From positions 1 through 52,747 of the forward strand of contig JANQQC010000008.1 of the NCBI GenBank assembly GCA_028285145.1: a stretch of 52,747 nt of DNA, in the 5' to 3' direction. The translations under genes were made by a program, and so were the position numbers. The first letter of the stretch is position 1. The number at the start of each line of letters is the position of its first letter. Shown piece by piece: positions 18,308-27,415 of the stretch. The notes under the pieces were generated by a model. It was given only the letters and a program-made list of their open reading frames with translations, was not told the origin of the DNA and made no database searches. The DNA comes from Hyphomonadaceae bacterium (GTDB taxonomy: Bacteria; Pseudomonadota; Alphaproteobacteria; Caulobacterales; Hyphomonadaceae).

Positions 18308-19687
18308 TCAGCCAGAACCCTCGTGAAGCGTTTCCAGATCCTTGAGGAACCGCTCGCGCCACCACGCAACGTCCTGTGATTGCACGATATCGCGTAGCTC
18401 ACGCCATCTTTGTTGCCGTTCTTCCAGTGGCATTGTCAGTGCCTCATGGATGGTATCGGCCATCATTCCGGTATCGTGAGGGTTCACGAGGAGCGCCGCC
18501 TTCAACTGTTCGGCAGCCCCTGCAAACTCCGACAGGACCAGCACTCCAGGGTCGGACTCATCCTGCGCCATCACGAACTCTTTGCTAACAAGGTTCATTC
18601 CATCCCGAAGTGGCGTCACAAGGCCGACGCGTGCGATGCGGAAAAGGCCGGCAAGTTCTTCCCGTTCGTAGGAGCGTGCCAGATAGCGTAGTGGAATCCA
18701 GTCTAGGTCGCCATAGTCACCATTGATCTGCCCGGCGAGACCATCAAGCATTTGCCTGAGTTCGCGATACTCCTCCACTTTGCTGCGCGAGGGTGGAGCC
18801 ACTTGTGTCACTGACACACGCCCGCGGACTTCAGGATGTTCGCTGAAAAGGCGTCCGACGGCTTCAAACCGTTCAGGAAGTCCCTTGGAGTAGTCCATGC
18901 GGTCAACGCCGATAACCAGAGATCGTCCGCCAAGAAACCGCCCAATCCTATCGGCCGCCTCGCGAGCCTTCTCTGTTTTCGCTGCCTCTTCAAAGCCTGT
19001 AGCATCAATGCCGATAGGGTAGGCGGCGATCTTCACCCTCGTCGAGAAGACATTGACGACGCCGTCGCTCTCATCGACCCCGCCGCAGTCGTCAACCAGA
19101 TAGCGCGTGAAGTTTGCCTGATCCTGTTGCGACTGAAACCCGATTACGGAGTAAGCGCACATGGCGCGCGCAATCTGCTGGTGCTCCGACAGAGCTCGAA
19201 AAACCTCAGGCGGTGGGAAGGGGATGTGAAGAAAAAAGCCTATCGGGCCATTCCACCCCGCGCTGCGGAGCGAGTCTCCTAACAGCAGGAAATGATAGTC
19301 GTGCACCCAGACTGAGTCGCCGGGTTCAACGCGATCGGCGACAATGCCGGCTATGCGCTCATTGACCGCTGCGTAGGCTGGGAAAGCATCAGGATCAAAA
19401 GAAGCGAGGTCGATCCGGTAGTGCAACACCGGCCAGAGGACCGAATTGGCGTACTGTAGATAGTACTTGTCGTACTCGTTGGGTGACAGATCCGTCAGGA
19501 CAAATTCCACGCCATCATCCCTGAAGACGTTTACGTCACTCGGCGGGTTCTCGACAATGTCGCCGGTCCATCCGAACCAGATGCCACCCGTCGATTTGAG
19601 CGACTCCCAGACGGCAACGGACAGTCCACCCGCTCGCGCACCGGGGTCGGCCGCAGTGCGGTTCGAGACAGCGATGAGTCGGCCCAT
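18308..19687 (-). CDS. otsA: Trehalose-6-phosphate synthase
   Basis: A 459-residue GT20 glycosyltransferase that joins UDP-glucose (or a related nucleotide sugar) and glucose 6-phosphate. It begins [20 protein letters not shown], with [11 protein letters not shown], then [40 protein letters not shown], and the C-terminal [16 protein letters not shown] with [17 protein letters not shown]. All are classic OtsA motifs. It is the first gene of otsA-otsB-GH15; the upstream region toward tRNA-Leu contains its promoter, which I could not locate. Confidence 0.97.
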   Translation of the reverse strand: MGRLIAVSNRTAADPGARAGGLSVAVWESLKSTGGIWFGWTGDIVENPPSDVNVFRDDGVEFVLTDLSPNEYDKYYLQYANSVLWPVLHYRIDLASFDPDAFPAYAAVNERIAGIVADRVEPGDSVWVHDYHFLLLGDSLRSAGWNGPIGFFLHIPFPPPEVFRALSEHQQIARAMCAYSVIGFQSQQDQANFTRYLVDDCGGVDESDGVVNVFSTRVKIAAYPIGIDATGFEEAAKTEKAREAADRIGRFLGGRSLVIGVDRMDYSKGLPERFEAVGRLFSEHPEVRGRVSVTQVAPPSRSKVEEYRELRQMLDGLAGQINGDYGDLDWIPLRYLARSYEREELAGLFRIARVGLVTPLRDGMNLVSKEFVMAQDESDPGVLVLSEFAGAAEQLKAALLVNPHDTGMMADTIHEALTMPLEERQQRWRELRDIVQSQDVAWWRERFLKDLETLHEGSG

Positions 19688-19892
19688 GAGATTCCCTTTG
19701 GTTGAATGGGCTTCTAGCCGAGTATTAACGCGCTGTGCACGTCAAACGATCCCGATTTGATCAAAGATTGAAATCTCGCCACTTTCATGGGCGTTCTATA
19801 GCAGAACGTAGGCCTGTCGGGCCGCTTCCAATGTGCCCGCCCGTTGACGGGCTGCGGTCAGATCAGTAGTAAGCGCGCTTCCCAATGCCCGT

Positions 19893-19979
19893 GCCCAGAT
19901 GGCGGAATTGGTAGACGCGCTACGTTCAGGTCGTAGTGTCCTTACGGACGTGGAGGTTCGAGTCCTCTTCTGGGCACCA
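19893..19979 (+). tRNA. tRNA-Leu (anticodon CAG)
   Basis: An 87-base class II tRNA starting GCCCAGATGGCGGAATTGG and ending TCTGGGCACCA with encoded CCA. The anticodon stem CTACG/CGTAG encloses TTCAGGT, giving anticodon CAG for CUG codons. The variable arm TGTCCTTACGGACG is short but paired. The T arm is GGAGG-TTCGAGT-CCTCT. Its 3' end appears to be the attachment site of the polysaccharide island to the right. Confidence 0.96.
19960..19972 (+). repeat. attL-like 13-base direct repeat in tRNA-Leu 3' end
   Basis: GAGTCCTCTTCTG in the T-arm/acceptor region of tRNA-Leu is repeated exactly in the same orientation at 34718-34730. After it the tRNA reads GGCACCAT and the right copy CGCCATT, so similarity continues imperfectly. 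tRNA 3' ends are common tyrosine-integrase targets. Confidence 0.55.
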
Positions 19980-20370
19980 TCTATCTGTTCGGCGAAGTCC
20001 AGGGCTATCCAAATAATTCAACAAAATTATTGAATTGAGGTGCATCTTAGCGATCGGCGTGGACGATGCTGTTCGGTGAAATCCGTTCACATCCGGTGTA
20101 TTTGCGGGTATTTGTAGAGTACCGACACATACGGCCTGATCTCGGTAATCCGCCACCGAGTAAAGTCAGCAGGTGGACCAAACCGCTCCAATCCATTCCC
20201 TTCCAAGCCGGGGTGCTGGCACTGGCGAACTTGTCGAGAGCTGGAGAGACAAGATGCTCTCACGGCTGCCCATTTGAGATGGTGCTTTGTAGAAGGTTTA
20301 GAGATGATGGTTCCAACGATCCCTAGGACGTTGGTGGTTCGATCCTTGGCCTGACACCCCGCAACCCGCT
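19980..20370. other. Intergenic left arm of the island
   Basis: No convincing gene lies here. Just after the tRNA an AT-rich inverted repeat (AATTCAA 20015-20021, TTGAATT 20030-20036) could be a tRNA terminator or a bent integrase accessory site. TGCGGGTA at 20103-20110 matches the two copies near the right end. An open frame on the minus strand (20087..20686) overlaps the regulatory sites and the export gene start and has no family character. A TTCGATCC stretch near 20340 looks tRNA-like but does not fold as one. Confidence 0.5.
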
Positions 20371-20422
20371 CTTGCAATGTGCAAGTCGCGTCTGCCGCAA
20401 ATTGCGAATCTCTATTTGCAAG
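20371..20422. promoter_or_regulatory. LuxO-box-like regulatory sites upstream of the polysaccharide export operon
   Basis: CTTGCAATGTGCAAG at 20371-20385 is an inverted repeat matching TTGCA-N3-TGCAA. CGCAAATTGCG at 20396-20406 is a perfect 11-base palindrome of the related GCAA-N-TTGC form. A half site TTTGCAAG follows at 20415-20422. They lie about 60-110 bases upstream of a candidate sigma-54 promoter, the usual distance for enhancer binding. The likely binder is the island's own sigma-54 regulator. Confidence 0.55.
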
Positions 20423-20481
20423 CTCCATCATGACGAAAGGAAACATGCATTTAGTGCATTGAATAATAACAAGAAAGGATA

Positions 20482-20497
20482 GGGCTTGGCGCTTGCA
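20482..20497 (+). promoter_or_regulatory. Candidate sigma-54 promoter of the export operon
   Basis: GGGCTTGGCGCTTGCA has GG at 20483-20484 and GC at 20495-20496, ten bases apart, with a perfect TTGCA at the -12 element but a weak -24 (GGCTT instead of GGCAC). Transcription would start near 20507, just before the AGGAGG that serves the ATG at 20523. Confidence 0.4.
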
Positions 20498-20522
20498 AGA
20501 ATGAGATCGACAGGAGGTTCCT

Positions 20523-21833
20523 ATGGAATGTGGATCTGCGATCTCGAACATGCTGAATGCTGCGACTGACACTGTTTGTGTTCGTCCTCGTCGGTTGTTC
20601 CTGCGATGGTTTCTGATTGGCGTTTTTGCAGGTTTGGTCGCGAGTTGCACCGCCTCCTTTGAGCGGCCTCGAAATCTCTCCGACATGAATCTCGTCGGCT
20701 ATCAGGCCGAGCGTCAGTTTGCCGGACCCGTCGATGAACGCGACGATCTGGTTCGCGCACGAGATCAGAATTTCGGTAGGTGCCAGGACATGGATCTCGC
20801 GCTCGCGAGCCCTGCGAGCGATATCGGATTAGGAGAAGCCATCGACGTTCCGGAACTCCTGTCGCCCGGAGATCTGATCCGGCTCGATCTCATGCGCGGG
20901 GATGGGTTTGAAGGCGACTATGTTGTCTCGCCCAGCGGCTATGTTCGGCTACCATTCCTGGGGGACCTTCCCGCCGCCGGCGGCTCTATTACGGAGCTAG
21001 AGAACGCCGTCGCCCGGCTTCTCGTTTCTGGTGGGTACTTTCGTCCTCAATTTTCGCAAGCAAGCGTTTCAGTCCTGCAGTGGGCACCAATCCAGGTTTC
21101 GGTTTCTGGTGCCGTCTTCCAATCAGGCGATGTGGTGCTGAACGAAAGAAAAGCGGAAGACGACGCAGCGGCCCGTCTTGAAGCAAAAGGCGATTTCACG
21201 ATGCAGCGCCGTCTTAGTTCGGCCCTCTTTGCGGCGGCCGGTGTGCGTCCTGATGCTGACATTCAGAACATTGTTCTAATCCGTAATGGTCGTCGGCGTG
21301 TCTTCGACATGATCGGTGCGCTGGATGGCGGTCCATTGGACGATCCGCTCCTCGTGGCTGGCGACCGCATTCATGTGCCGTCGCGCGGCTGCTTTCAGAT
21401 GGCGCTCGCGCGACCGTCGCGCATTACGCCGCCGGGGATTCGTGTCTTCATGTCGAACCTGACGCAGCCGGCCGCGTCGAATGCGAACTCCGCGATTGGA
21501 CAAGAGGCAACACGCCTGCCTTACGGGACACGCTTTCTGCAGGGACTTGTATCTGCAAACTGCGTCGGAGGCATTCAGGCGACCAATGCGCGCCGCTGGG
21601 GTGTTCTGATATCGCGAAACCCTGTCACGTGGGAGAGCGAAGTCATTGCGCGCTCGATTGAGGATTTGGTTCGTCGAGCCGACAGGGATGATTTTAACCC
21701 AGTGCTCCTGCCGAATGATGCAATCGCTTGCTACGACTCTCATGTCACCAATGTACGCGATGTGATCAAGATGATCTCTGAGATCGCCGCCCCGGCTGTG
21801 AATGCCGCGATTATTGGGGGCGTGACGCAGTGA
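20523..21833 (+). CDS. Polysaccharide export outer-membrane lipoprotein (Wza/KpsD/GumB-like)
   Basis: A 436-residue outer-membrane auxiliary protein expected to form the channel that lets polysaccharide leave the cell. A signal peptide, RRLFLRWFLIGVFAGLVASC, ends in a lipobox with Cys42 as lipidation site. The polysaccharide export (Poly_export) domain starts LLSPGDLIRLDLM, with YVVSPSGYVRLPFLGDLPAAG, followed by SLBB-like stretches such as VSVSGAVFQSGDV and VLIRNGRRRVFDM. A C-terminal segment near residues 415-434 is hydrophobic. AGGAGG precedes the ATG. The wzz-like gene overlaps its stop by four bases. It is the first gene of an export-wzz-wzy operon with LuxO-box-like sites upstream. Confidence 0.9.
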   Translation: MECGSAISNMLNAATDTVCVRPRRLFLRWFLIGVFAGLVASCTASFERPRNLSDMNLVGYQAERQFAGPVDERDDLVRARDQNFGRCQDMDLALASPASDIGLGEAIDVPELLSPGDLIRLDLMRGDGFEGDYVVSPSGYVRLPFLGDLPAAGGSITELENAVARLLVSGGYFRPQFSQASVSVLQWAPIQVSVSGAVFQSGDVVLNERKAEDDAAARLEAKGDFTMQRRLSSALFAAAGVRPDADIQNIVLIRNGRRRVFDMIGALDGGPLDDPLLVAGDRIHVPSRGCFQMALARPSRITPPGIRVFMSNLTQPAASNANSAIGQEATRLPYGTRFLQGLVSANCVGGIQATNARRWGVLISRNPVTWESEVIARSIEDLVRRADRDDFNPVLLPNDAIACYDSHVTNVRDVIKMISEIAAPAVNAAIIGGVTQ

Positions 21834-23206
21834 TTTCCAATTGGTCCTTCTTGCGGGGTGGTCCCGTCAGTGGGCGATACATGCGCTACGCAATCGTCCT
21901 TTGTGTAGGGTGGCTCGTCATTCTGGCGCTTTCGGTTGCGGTGTTTCTGCTGGCACCGCGGTCTTACCAGAGTGGCTTCACGCTCATCCTGCCAGGCGCG
22001 GGATCTTCCACGTCGGTCAATCTGGAGTCGCTTGGCCAGGCGAGCAGTAGCGCCGAGTCGCCATTTGGAGGCCTCAGTCTCAGTCCGACCGAGAATTACA
22101 AGCGTCTCCTGCAGTCCTATCGTTTACGTGGCCAAGTGGCCGAAACGGTCGGGGCAACCATCGCCGGCATACCGCCGCCGAAGGTACGTCTCGCGAACCA
22201 GACGAAGCTCATGTTTGTGTCGGTCCGGGCTGCCTCGCCTGTCGAGGCGTACAGGTTGGCGGATGCGTGGTTAAGTACGTTCGAGCAAGAGCTGACATTG
22301 CTGCGTGCAGAAGAGCAGGACCTCAGAGAACAAGCCTATCGCGCGACACTTGCGAGCTTTGAAGCCGCTGTTGAAGAGGCGCAAGCCAGGATCATCAGTT
22401 TTCAGAGCAAGTACGGCTTGATCTCGATCGAACAGTTTCGGGAACTTGTCGCACAGACTGAGACTATTCGGCTGGAGGTGGAAAGGTCATCGACAGACGC
22501 CCAAGTCGCCCAGAGCGAGATTCAACGGCTTAGCAGTCTGCTGAACATCTCGCCGGAACGGGCAGCCGATATCATGACGCTGCTTTCGGATGGTTCGTTC
22601 CAGGCGCTACATAAGGCGCGGGCCAATGCTGAGACGCGTAGGTCTGAACTTGCCGAGATTTTTGGTCCGAACCACCCGGAGCTTGTTTCGGCCGGTGAAG
22701 AGTATGCTGGCCTTCATACCGGGTTGCTGGAGCGCGGCCGGGCGCTGCTCGGATATCAGACGTTCGGTGCGGTCGATCAGACCTACTACGCCTCAAGTGA
22801 TGAGCGCGCCGCCCTGATTGCTTCACTTGTCGAGGCCGCGTCCCGACTTTCGGGCGCAAGACAACGCACCGCTCGTCTTCAAAAGCAGCTGAGAGAGACT
22901 CAAGACCGCGTCGAAGATCTGGCTGTTCCAGCGACTGAGTTGGATGCGCTGCTAAGGGATCATCAGATTGCAGAGACCGTCTTTGCATCCGCCCTGGCGC
23001 GGATCGATGCGAACCGGACAGACATCTTTGCATCCTACCCGCTTACTCAAACCGTAGAGACGCCCGCTCGGCCTGATGCTCCAGTGACACCATCGAAGAA
23101 GTTCATCGCCCTTGGTGCATTCGCCGGGATGTTTCTGTACGCTATCGGATTGGCCCTGTTGTGGATCAGACTGCCCATAATTCGCGCGCTCCTGAAGACC
23201 TTGTAG
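21830..23206 (+). CDS. Polysaccharide co-polymerase / chain-length determinant (Wzz/GumC-like)
   Basis: A 458-residue inner-membrane protein with one membrane segment near residues 20-45 (AIVLCVGWLVILALSVAVFLL) and another near 425-450, and a long periplasmic coiled-coil region between. The segment PARPDAPVTPSKKFIALG before the second membrane span is the proline-rich motif typical of Wzz and GumC proteins. No C-terminal tyrosine kinase domain is present. It starts at GTG 21830, overlapping the export gene by GTGA. It should set chain length and link polymerase to the outer-membrane exporter. Confidence 0.9.
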   Translation: MISNWSFLRGGPVSGRYMRYAIVLCVGWLVILALSVAVFLLAPRSYQSGFTLILPGAGSSTSVNLESLGQASSSAESPFGGLSLSPTENYKRLLQSYRLRGQVAETVGATIAGIPPPKVRLANQTKLMFVSVRAASPVEAYRLADAWLSTFEQELTLLRAEEQDLREQAYRATLASFEAAVEEAQARIISFQSKYGLISIEQFRELVAQTETIRLEVERSSTDAQVAQSEIQRLSSLLNISPERAADIMTLLSDGSFQALHKARANAETRRSELAEIFGPNHPELVSAGEEYAGLHTGLLERGRALLGYQTFGAVDQTYYASSDERAALIASLVEAASRLSGARQRTARLQKQLRETQDRVEDLAVPATELDALLRDHQIAETVFASALARIDANRTDIFASYPLTQTVETPARPDAPVTPSKKFIALGAFAGMFLYAIGLALLWIRLPIIRALLKTL

Positions 23207-24459
23207 TCGCTATCGCGCTTGCTTCGACATGGTTCGTCTACCTGTTGGGCGGATTGTATGTGCTTGGACCCGTGCTCGGTGTTGGCTTGACGGCCTTGTT
23301 CGCCGCCCGGCTCTACCTTTCAAGGACAAGCGTTTCTGTTCAAACGACAGCATCGATTCCGGGCGGGGTTTGGATCTGGATCGCCGGAATGCTGCTCATG
23401 CTGCTGGCTCTCGAAATCGGGCATATGAATCAGCAGCTCGGACTTGGGCAAACAGTCAAATCAACCATCGGCTGGGCGAAAGGCTGGGCGCTCTTTGCGC
23501 TTTTTCCGCTCATCGGGGCCTGTCTCCATATTCGTCTTGAAACCCTCATCCGCGCAGCAGGATATGTGTCCTTGGGAACACTGCTTCTGACACCTCTGTT
23601 TCTGCTGGCGCCAATGGCAGGTCTTCCTGAGGTCCTTTTCGTCTCGCCATTGAAGATTATTGGCGGACCTGGGCCCGAGTACTTTTCTGTACAGCTTTAT
23701 TCGATTGAGCCAATGGATCGTTCGACACGCCTTCGCTACTTCACGCCATGGTCTCCGGCCGCCGGTCTGATCGGAAATATGTATATGCTCTTCGCCCTCT
23801 CCGATCGGCGCAAGACGTGGAAATGGATCGGTGTTTTCGCGGCGCTGGCGATGATCGTCTTTTCCAAGTCACGTCTCGCAATTGCAGCGGCATTGGTGAT
23901 CTGGCCGCTCGTTCTCGCAGCGAGCGGAGCACGACGGCCTTCGCTCTGGTTTCTGGCCACGCTGGGCTTGCTAATCCTTACACCAATGGCGCAGCCGATT
24001 ATCGAAGCTGCCGAGGGGGCGTTGAATTCAGTGAAGTCGATGCGGGCGGATTCGACGCGGGTACGGGAGGCGTTAGGCGAGATCGCCATCCACCGCTGGT
24101 GGAGCGAAGCGCCGATATGGGGCCATGGCGTCGTAGAGCGTGGGCCGCACTATGTAGAGTTCATGCCGATTGGCAGCCACCACACCTGGTATGGATTGCT
24201 CTTTGTCAAAGGAGCGGTTGGAGTTGTGGCTTTAGCTGTGCCGTTGATGTGGAGCCTGTTGGAGTTTGCAGTGCTTACCTTCTCTCGGTCTCGTGCTGGA
24301 CAGCTTGCCCTAGGTATGGTGCTGCTAATGACCATCTATTCGATAGGCGAGAACCTTGAAATCCTTGCCTATTTGATGTGGCCGGGTCTCATCGTGATGG
24401 GTCTTGCGGCGCGGGAGCTGGCGGACATGCGCCAAGCAGCGATCGCTCAGCGGGCTTAG
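23161..24459 (+). CDS. O-antigen ligase/polymerase-like membrane protein (Wzy type)
   Basis: A 432-residue polytopic membrane protein with about ten to twelve hydrophobic segments. Near the C-terminal half it has WWSEAPIWGHGVVERGPHYVEFMPIGSHHTWYG in pieces typical of Wzy_C/O-antigen ligase proteins: a periplasmic loop with G-H-G and SHHTW. It probably polymerises lipid-linked repeat units on the periplasmic face. The only useful start is GTG 23161, which overlaps the wzz-like gene by 46 bases; no later ATG, GTG or TTG lies before the first membrane span. It converges with the GT4 gene nine bases away. Confidence 0.88.
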   Translation: MDQTAHNSRAPEDLVVAIALASTWFVYLLGGLYVLGPVLGVGLTALFAARLYLSRTSVSVQTTASIPGGVWIWIAGMLLMLLALEIGHMNQQLGLGQTVKSTIGWAKGWALFALFPLIGACLHIRLETLIRAAGYVSLGTLLLTPLFLLAPMAGLPEVLFVSPLKIIGGPGPEYFSVQLYSIEPMDRSTRLRYFTPWSPAAGLIGNMYMLFALSDRRKTWKWIGVFAALAMIVFSKSRLAIAAALVIWPLVLAASGARRPSLWFLATLGLLILTPMAQPIIEAAEGALNSVKSMRADSTRVREALGEIAIHRWWSEAPIWGHGVVERGPHYVEFMPIGSHHTWYGLLFVKGAVGVVALAVPLMWSLLEFAVLTFSRSRAGQLALGMVLLMTIYSIGENLEILAYLMWPGLIVMGLAARELADMRQAAIAQRA

Positions 24460-24468
24460 CCCAATCAC

Positions 24469-25485
24469 TCACGCAAACGCGGTTTTCGTAGACACTCGCA
24501 CGGTCAGAAGCTGCGTCCAAGCCGATTGAAGTGCATCGAATTCTGCGGAGACCTGCACTCGGGCGGCCGTCGCACGCGCTTCGAAATCTTTCGCTGCGGC
24601 GGCCTCCAAGATCGCACGACGGATGTCTGAGACGTCGCCGACCTCGTGCGTGAAACTGTGATGTCCAACTTGTTCCTTTAGCCCGTCCACATCCGCGGCG
24701 ATAAGAGGACGACCTGCGGCGCGCGCTTCTGTACCGACCAAGCCAAACGCTTCCCAGCGCGAGGGGATGGCGATCACGTCGACATTGGACAGGAATTCTC
24801 GCGGTGATTTGAAAGGCTTCAGGATGTGGACGTTTGGAAGTGTTAGCGCAAGCGCCTTCAACCGCAGCACATCCTCTCCGGCACCAGCAATGCAAAGCTG
24901 TGCGACGTCTGCAGGAATTGTTTTCATCGCTTCGATAAGAAGATCAAAGCCCTTTTGCTCATGAAAGCGCCCGAAGGCCCCTATGAGCAGCGGCGCTTCT
25001 GAACGTTCGGCTACAGGAAGATCAATCAACTCAGTCACGTCCCGAGACTGAGGGATGACGACCACCTTGTCGGCTGGCGCGAGCTCGGCTGAGACGATCC
25101 AATCGCGTTGGTCCTTAGAGACCGCGACGACTGTGTCCACCATCGAGTAGGCGATGCGAAGCATACGTCTGAAGCGCTGGGTGTTCGGTACTTTCGCCTG
25201 CTCATAGCCGCGCGTGTATGTGTGCTCGATCAGGATGATCCGGTCAAAGCCTTTGCGGTGCTTCAGGTCCGCCATGCGAGGCAGTTTCCGCCAGTTTGCG
25301 GTGAAGTGGACGACAGCGATGTCTGAGCGGTTCTTCGTTTTCGGTGCGGTCGTCTTGACGTCGTAGATCTCGTGATCGCCGCATTTCGATACCTCCGAGT
25401 GAAGGAAGTTATCGAGTGCGCGTGTGACCCCGCCCATGGCGAGGTCGTCGAGTAGATGTAAGATGCGTGTCTGATCAGGCATCAA
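24469..25485 (-). CDS. Glycosyltransferase family 4 (GT-B)
   Basis: A 338-residue GT-B enzyme. The N-terminal acceptor domain begins ILHLLDDLAMGGVTRALDNF. The C-terminal donor domain has LLIGAFGRFHEQKGFDLLIEAM, CIAGAGED, and the EX7E-like IPSRWEAFGLVGTEARAAGRPLIAADVDG. It should add a sugar to the undecaprenyl-linked repeat unit at the cytoplasmic face. It is the last gene of the minus-strand wzx-GT2-GT2-GT4 operon, starting one base after the preceding stop. The sugar cannot be predicted. Confidence 0.92.
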   Translation of the reverse strand: MMPDQTRILHLLDDLAMGGVTRALDNFLHSEVSKCGDHEIYDVKTTAPKTKNRSDIAVVHFTANWRKLPRMADLKHRKGFDRIILIEHTYTRGYEQAKVPNTQRFRRMLRIAYSMVDTVVAVSKDQRDWIVSAELAPADKVVVIPQSRDVTELIDLPVAERSEAPLLIGAFGRFHEQKGFDLLIEAMKTIPADVAQLCIAGAGEDVLRLKALALTLPNVHILKPFKSPREFLSNVDVIAIPSRWEAFGLVGTEARAAGRPLIAADVDGLKEQVGHHSFTHEVGDVSDIRRAILEAAAAKDFEARATAARVQVSAEFDALQSAWTQLLTVRVSTKTAFA

Positions 25486-25486
25486 C

Positions 25487-26467
25487 TCAACCTTTCTGAA
25501 TCGCGGCCTGCAGCGGACGGTTCAACGATGCCGGAAGAAGCCTCAAAGCGAGCGCCGCGAGGATTGTGGTGGCTGACTTAGCCGGTTCCTTCCAAAGGAT
25601 AGCGGGCGACGCATTCAGGGCGTTCTTGATAAGGGACCACGCCATCGCGCCGTCGCCCATGCGAACAGAGCGCCGTGCGAGATATCGAAGTTGGAAAGCC
25701 TCCGCCTGTCTCGCCCATTGCGCGCTGAACTCTGGAGCGACCGCCGCAACCTTGTCGCGCACTCTGCTCCAGGTTTCGAACTGCTTGATGACATTCGCCG
25801 ACAGGCCGCCATCATTGATCCGGTATAGGGTGTAGGTGCCGGTTATGCCTTCGAACCGCCAGTCGGTTGTCAGTGCGATACGCGTCCAGCATTCGATATC
25901 CTCGGACTGCCGAAAGCTCTCATCGAAGTAGTCCAGCTCCAAACGGTCAGAATTCTCAAAGGCGATGTCATCAAAGACAGCCCTGCGTAGGACCGGGGCC
26001 GAACCGTTGCCGACCGGATTGCGTAGGAACACGTCTTGCGATGTCACGTTTTGCAGCTTGGGGATTTGGATAATCCGCAAGAGATTTCCGTCATCGTCGA
26101 TCATCCTGGATGCGGCGTAGCTAACGCCGACCCGGGGTCTGGCCTCCAAGTGCTCAACATGGCGGGCAAGCTTCTCTGGGGTCCAAAGATCATCAGAGTC
26201 GAGCAGGGCGATGAAGTCGCCACGCGCATGCCTGATCCCGGTGTTTCGCGCGCCGGCCAGGCCGCGGTTTTCCTGGGAGATAATGCGGATGCGAGGATCA
26301 GTATATCGGCGGCAGAGTTCGATGGATGTGTCGGTGCCCTCATCGTCGATGATGAGCAATTCGAAGTCTTTGAATGTCTGTGCAAGGACAGAGGTGATCG
26401 CGGCCTGAACATAGCGTTCGGTATTGTAGACCGGCATAACGACAGAGACGGTGGGTGCGGTGTTCAT
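25487..26467 (-). CDS. Glycosyltransferase family 2 (second of pair)
   Basis: A 326-residue GT-A enzyme beginning VSVVMPVYNTERYVQAAI. The DxD-like LLDSDDLWTPEKL and NTGIRHARGDFIA are typical of GT2. The ATG at 26467 overlaps the stop of the upstream GT2 by ATGA, so I reject the longer frame from 26734, whose first 89 residues are a shadow of that gene. The last 60 residues (YLARRSVRMGDGAMAWSLIKNAL onward) resemble the tail of the adjacent GT2, suggesting a tandem duplication followed by divergence. Confidence 0.93.
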   Translation of the reverse strand: MNTAPTVSVVMPVYNTERYVQAAITSVLAQTFKDFELLIIDDEGTDTSIELCRRYTDPRIRIISQENRGLAGARNTGIRHARGDFIALLDSDDLWTPEKLARHVEHLEARPRVGVSYAASRMIDDDGNLLRIIQIPKLQNVTSQDVFLRNPVGNGSAPVLRRAVFDDIAFENSDRLELDYFDESFRQSEDIECWTRIALTTDWRFEGITGTYTLYRINDGGLSANVIKQFETWSRVRDKVAAVAPEFSAQWARQAEAFQLRYLARRSVRMGDGAMAWSLIKNALNASPAILWKEPAKSATTILAALALRLLPASLNRPLQAAIQKG

Positions 26468-27402
26468 TTGGCGACGAGCTCCTTGAATACAGGATGGGGG
26501 ATCAGCGCGATGAATGCGCCAATTACGGTCAACGCCGTACGCTTCGGTTGGCGCAGCAGCATGCCCGGGTCTTTGTGTAGGCCCCGAGCGAGATAGCGGA
26601 GCGCGGCGAACGGTTGGCCCATGCGCAGCGCACGTCTCGCAAGGTGGCGGTGGAACGGGCCGAAGGCCGATTTTGCGGCTTGGGCCGTCGCGTCTGGAAA
26701 GGCGCTCGCGGCGTCTTGGACCATCCCTCGCCAACCACCACGCATGGCTTCAAGATCTGCCGATTGGCTATTTGGAGCGGAGCGGTAGAAGAACCACTCC
26801 GCGTCAATGCCGCAAATCCTCCAGCGCCCGTCCAACGCGACGCGGACCAGCCATTCCTGATCTTCTGCGTAGTTAAGCCCATTTGTGAAGTGGCCGCAGT
26901 CTTCAAGAACCGCCTTCCGGCAGATGATGTTCGACGTGCTGCACACGGCGTTCTCGGCGAGCAGGTCAGCCGCGGAAAGCTCCGGGATAAATGATGTGAG
27001 CGTTCCCCGTATTTCAGCTTTCTCATCCATGAACCGCGTGCGGCTGAAAAGGACGCCGACATCCGGCCGGGCGGCGAATTCGGCAAGCATGCCTTCCAGA
27101 CGCTCAGGAGCCCATGCATCATCCGCATCCAGAAAGGCGATTACACTGGACTGCGCGTGAGAGAGGCCATTATTGCGCGCGGCCGATGGCCCTGCATTCG
27201 CTTGGCTGATCACGCGGATCCGCGCGTCGGAAATGGTCGCCTTTCTGGCGATATGACCTGTGGCGTCTGGCGACCCATCATCCACTATAATGAGTTCCCA
27301 ACTCTCAATCGATTGGCCTTGAACGCTCTTGATTGACTGCTCAATTGTTTCGACGGCCCCGTAGGCTGGCATGATGACGGACACGGAAGGTTGGGTGCAC
27401 AT
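26464..27402 (-). CDS. Glycosyltransferase family 2 (first of pair)
   Basis: A 312-residue GT-A enzyme with VSVIMPAYGAVETIEQSI, ELIIVDDGSPDATG, NNGLSHAQSSVIAFLDADDAW and a C-terminal tail (LARRALRMGQPFAALRYLARGL) akin to that of the next gene. The two paralogues overlap by four bases. Both should build the repeat unit. Thirteen bases separate its start from the flippase stop. Donor and linkage are unknown. Confidence 0.93.
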   Translation of the reverse strand: MCTQPSVSVIMPAYGAVETIEQSIKSVQGQSIESWELIIVDDGSPDATGHIARKATISDARIRVISQANAGPSAARNNGLSHAQSSVIAFLDADDAWAPERLEGMLAEFAARPDVGVLFSRTRFMDEKAEIRGTLTSFIPELSAADLLAENAVCSTSNIICRKAVLEDCGHFTNGLNYAEDQEWLVRVALDGRWRICGIDAEWFFYRSAPNSQSADLEAMRGGWRGMVQDAASAFPDATAQAAKSAFGPFHRHLARRALRMGQPFAALRYLARGLHKDPGMLLRQPKRTALTVIGAFIALIPHPVFKELVAK

Positions 27403-27415
27403 GGACGGATCCTTT

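Noticed and set aside
20275..20362. Possible second tRNA or tRNA fragment right of tRNA-Leu
   Set aside because: It has a TTCGATCC stretch and a CAACG/CGTTG stem, but no matching acceptor or T stem, and the loop is ten bases.
19980..20522. Integrase gene or remnant expected beside the tRNA attachment site
   Set aside because: No frame on either strand here, or in 34383-34777, shows tyrosine recombinase motifs.
25487..26734. 89-residue N-terminal extension of the second GT2
   Set aside because: The extension is a shadow of the upstream GT2; the ATGA overlap at 26467 is the natural start.
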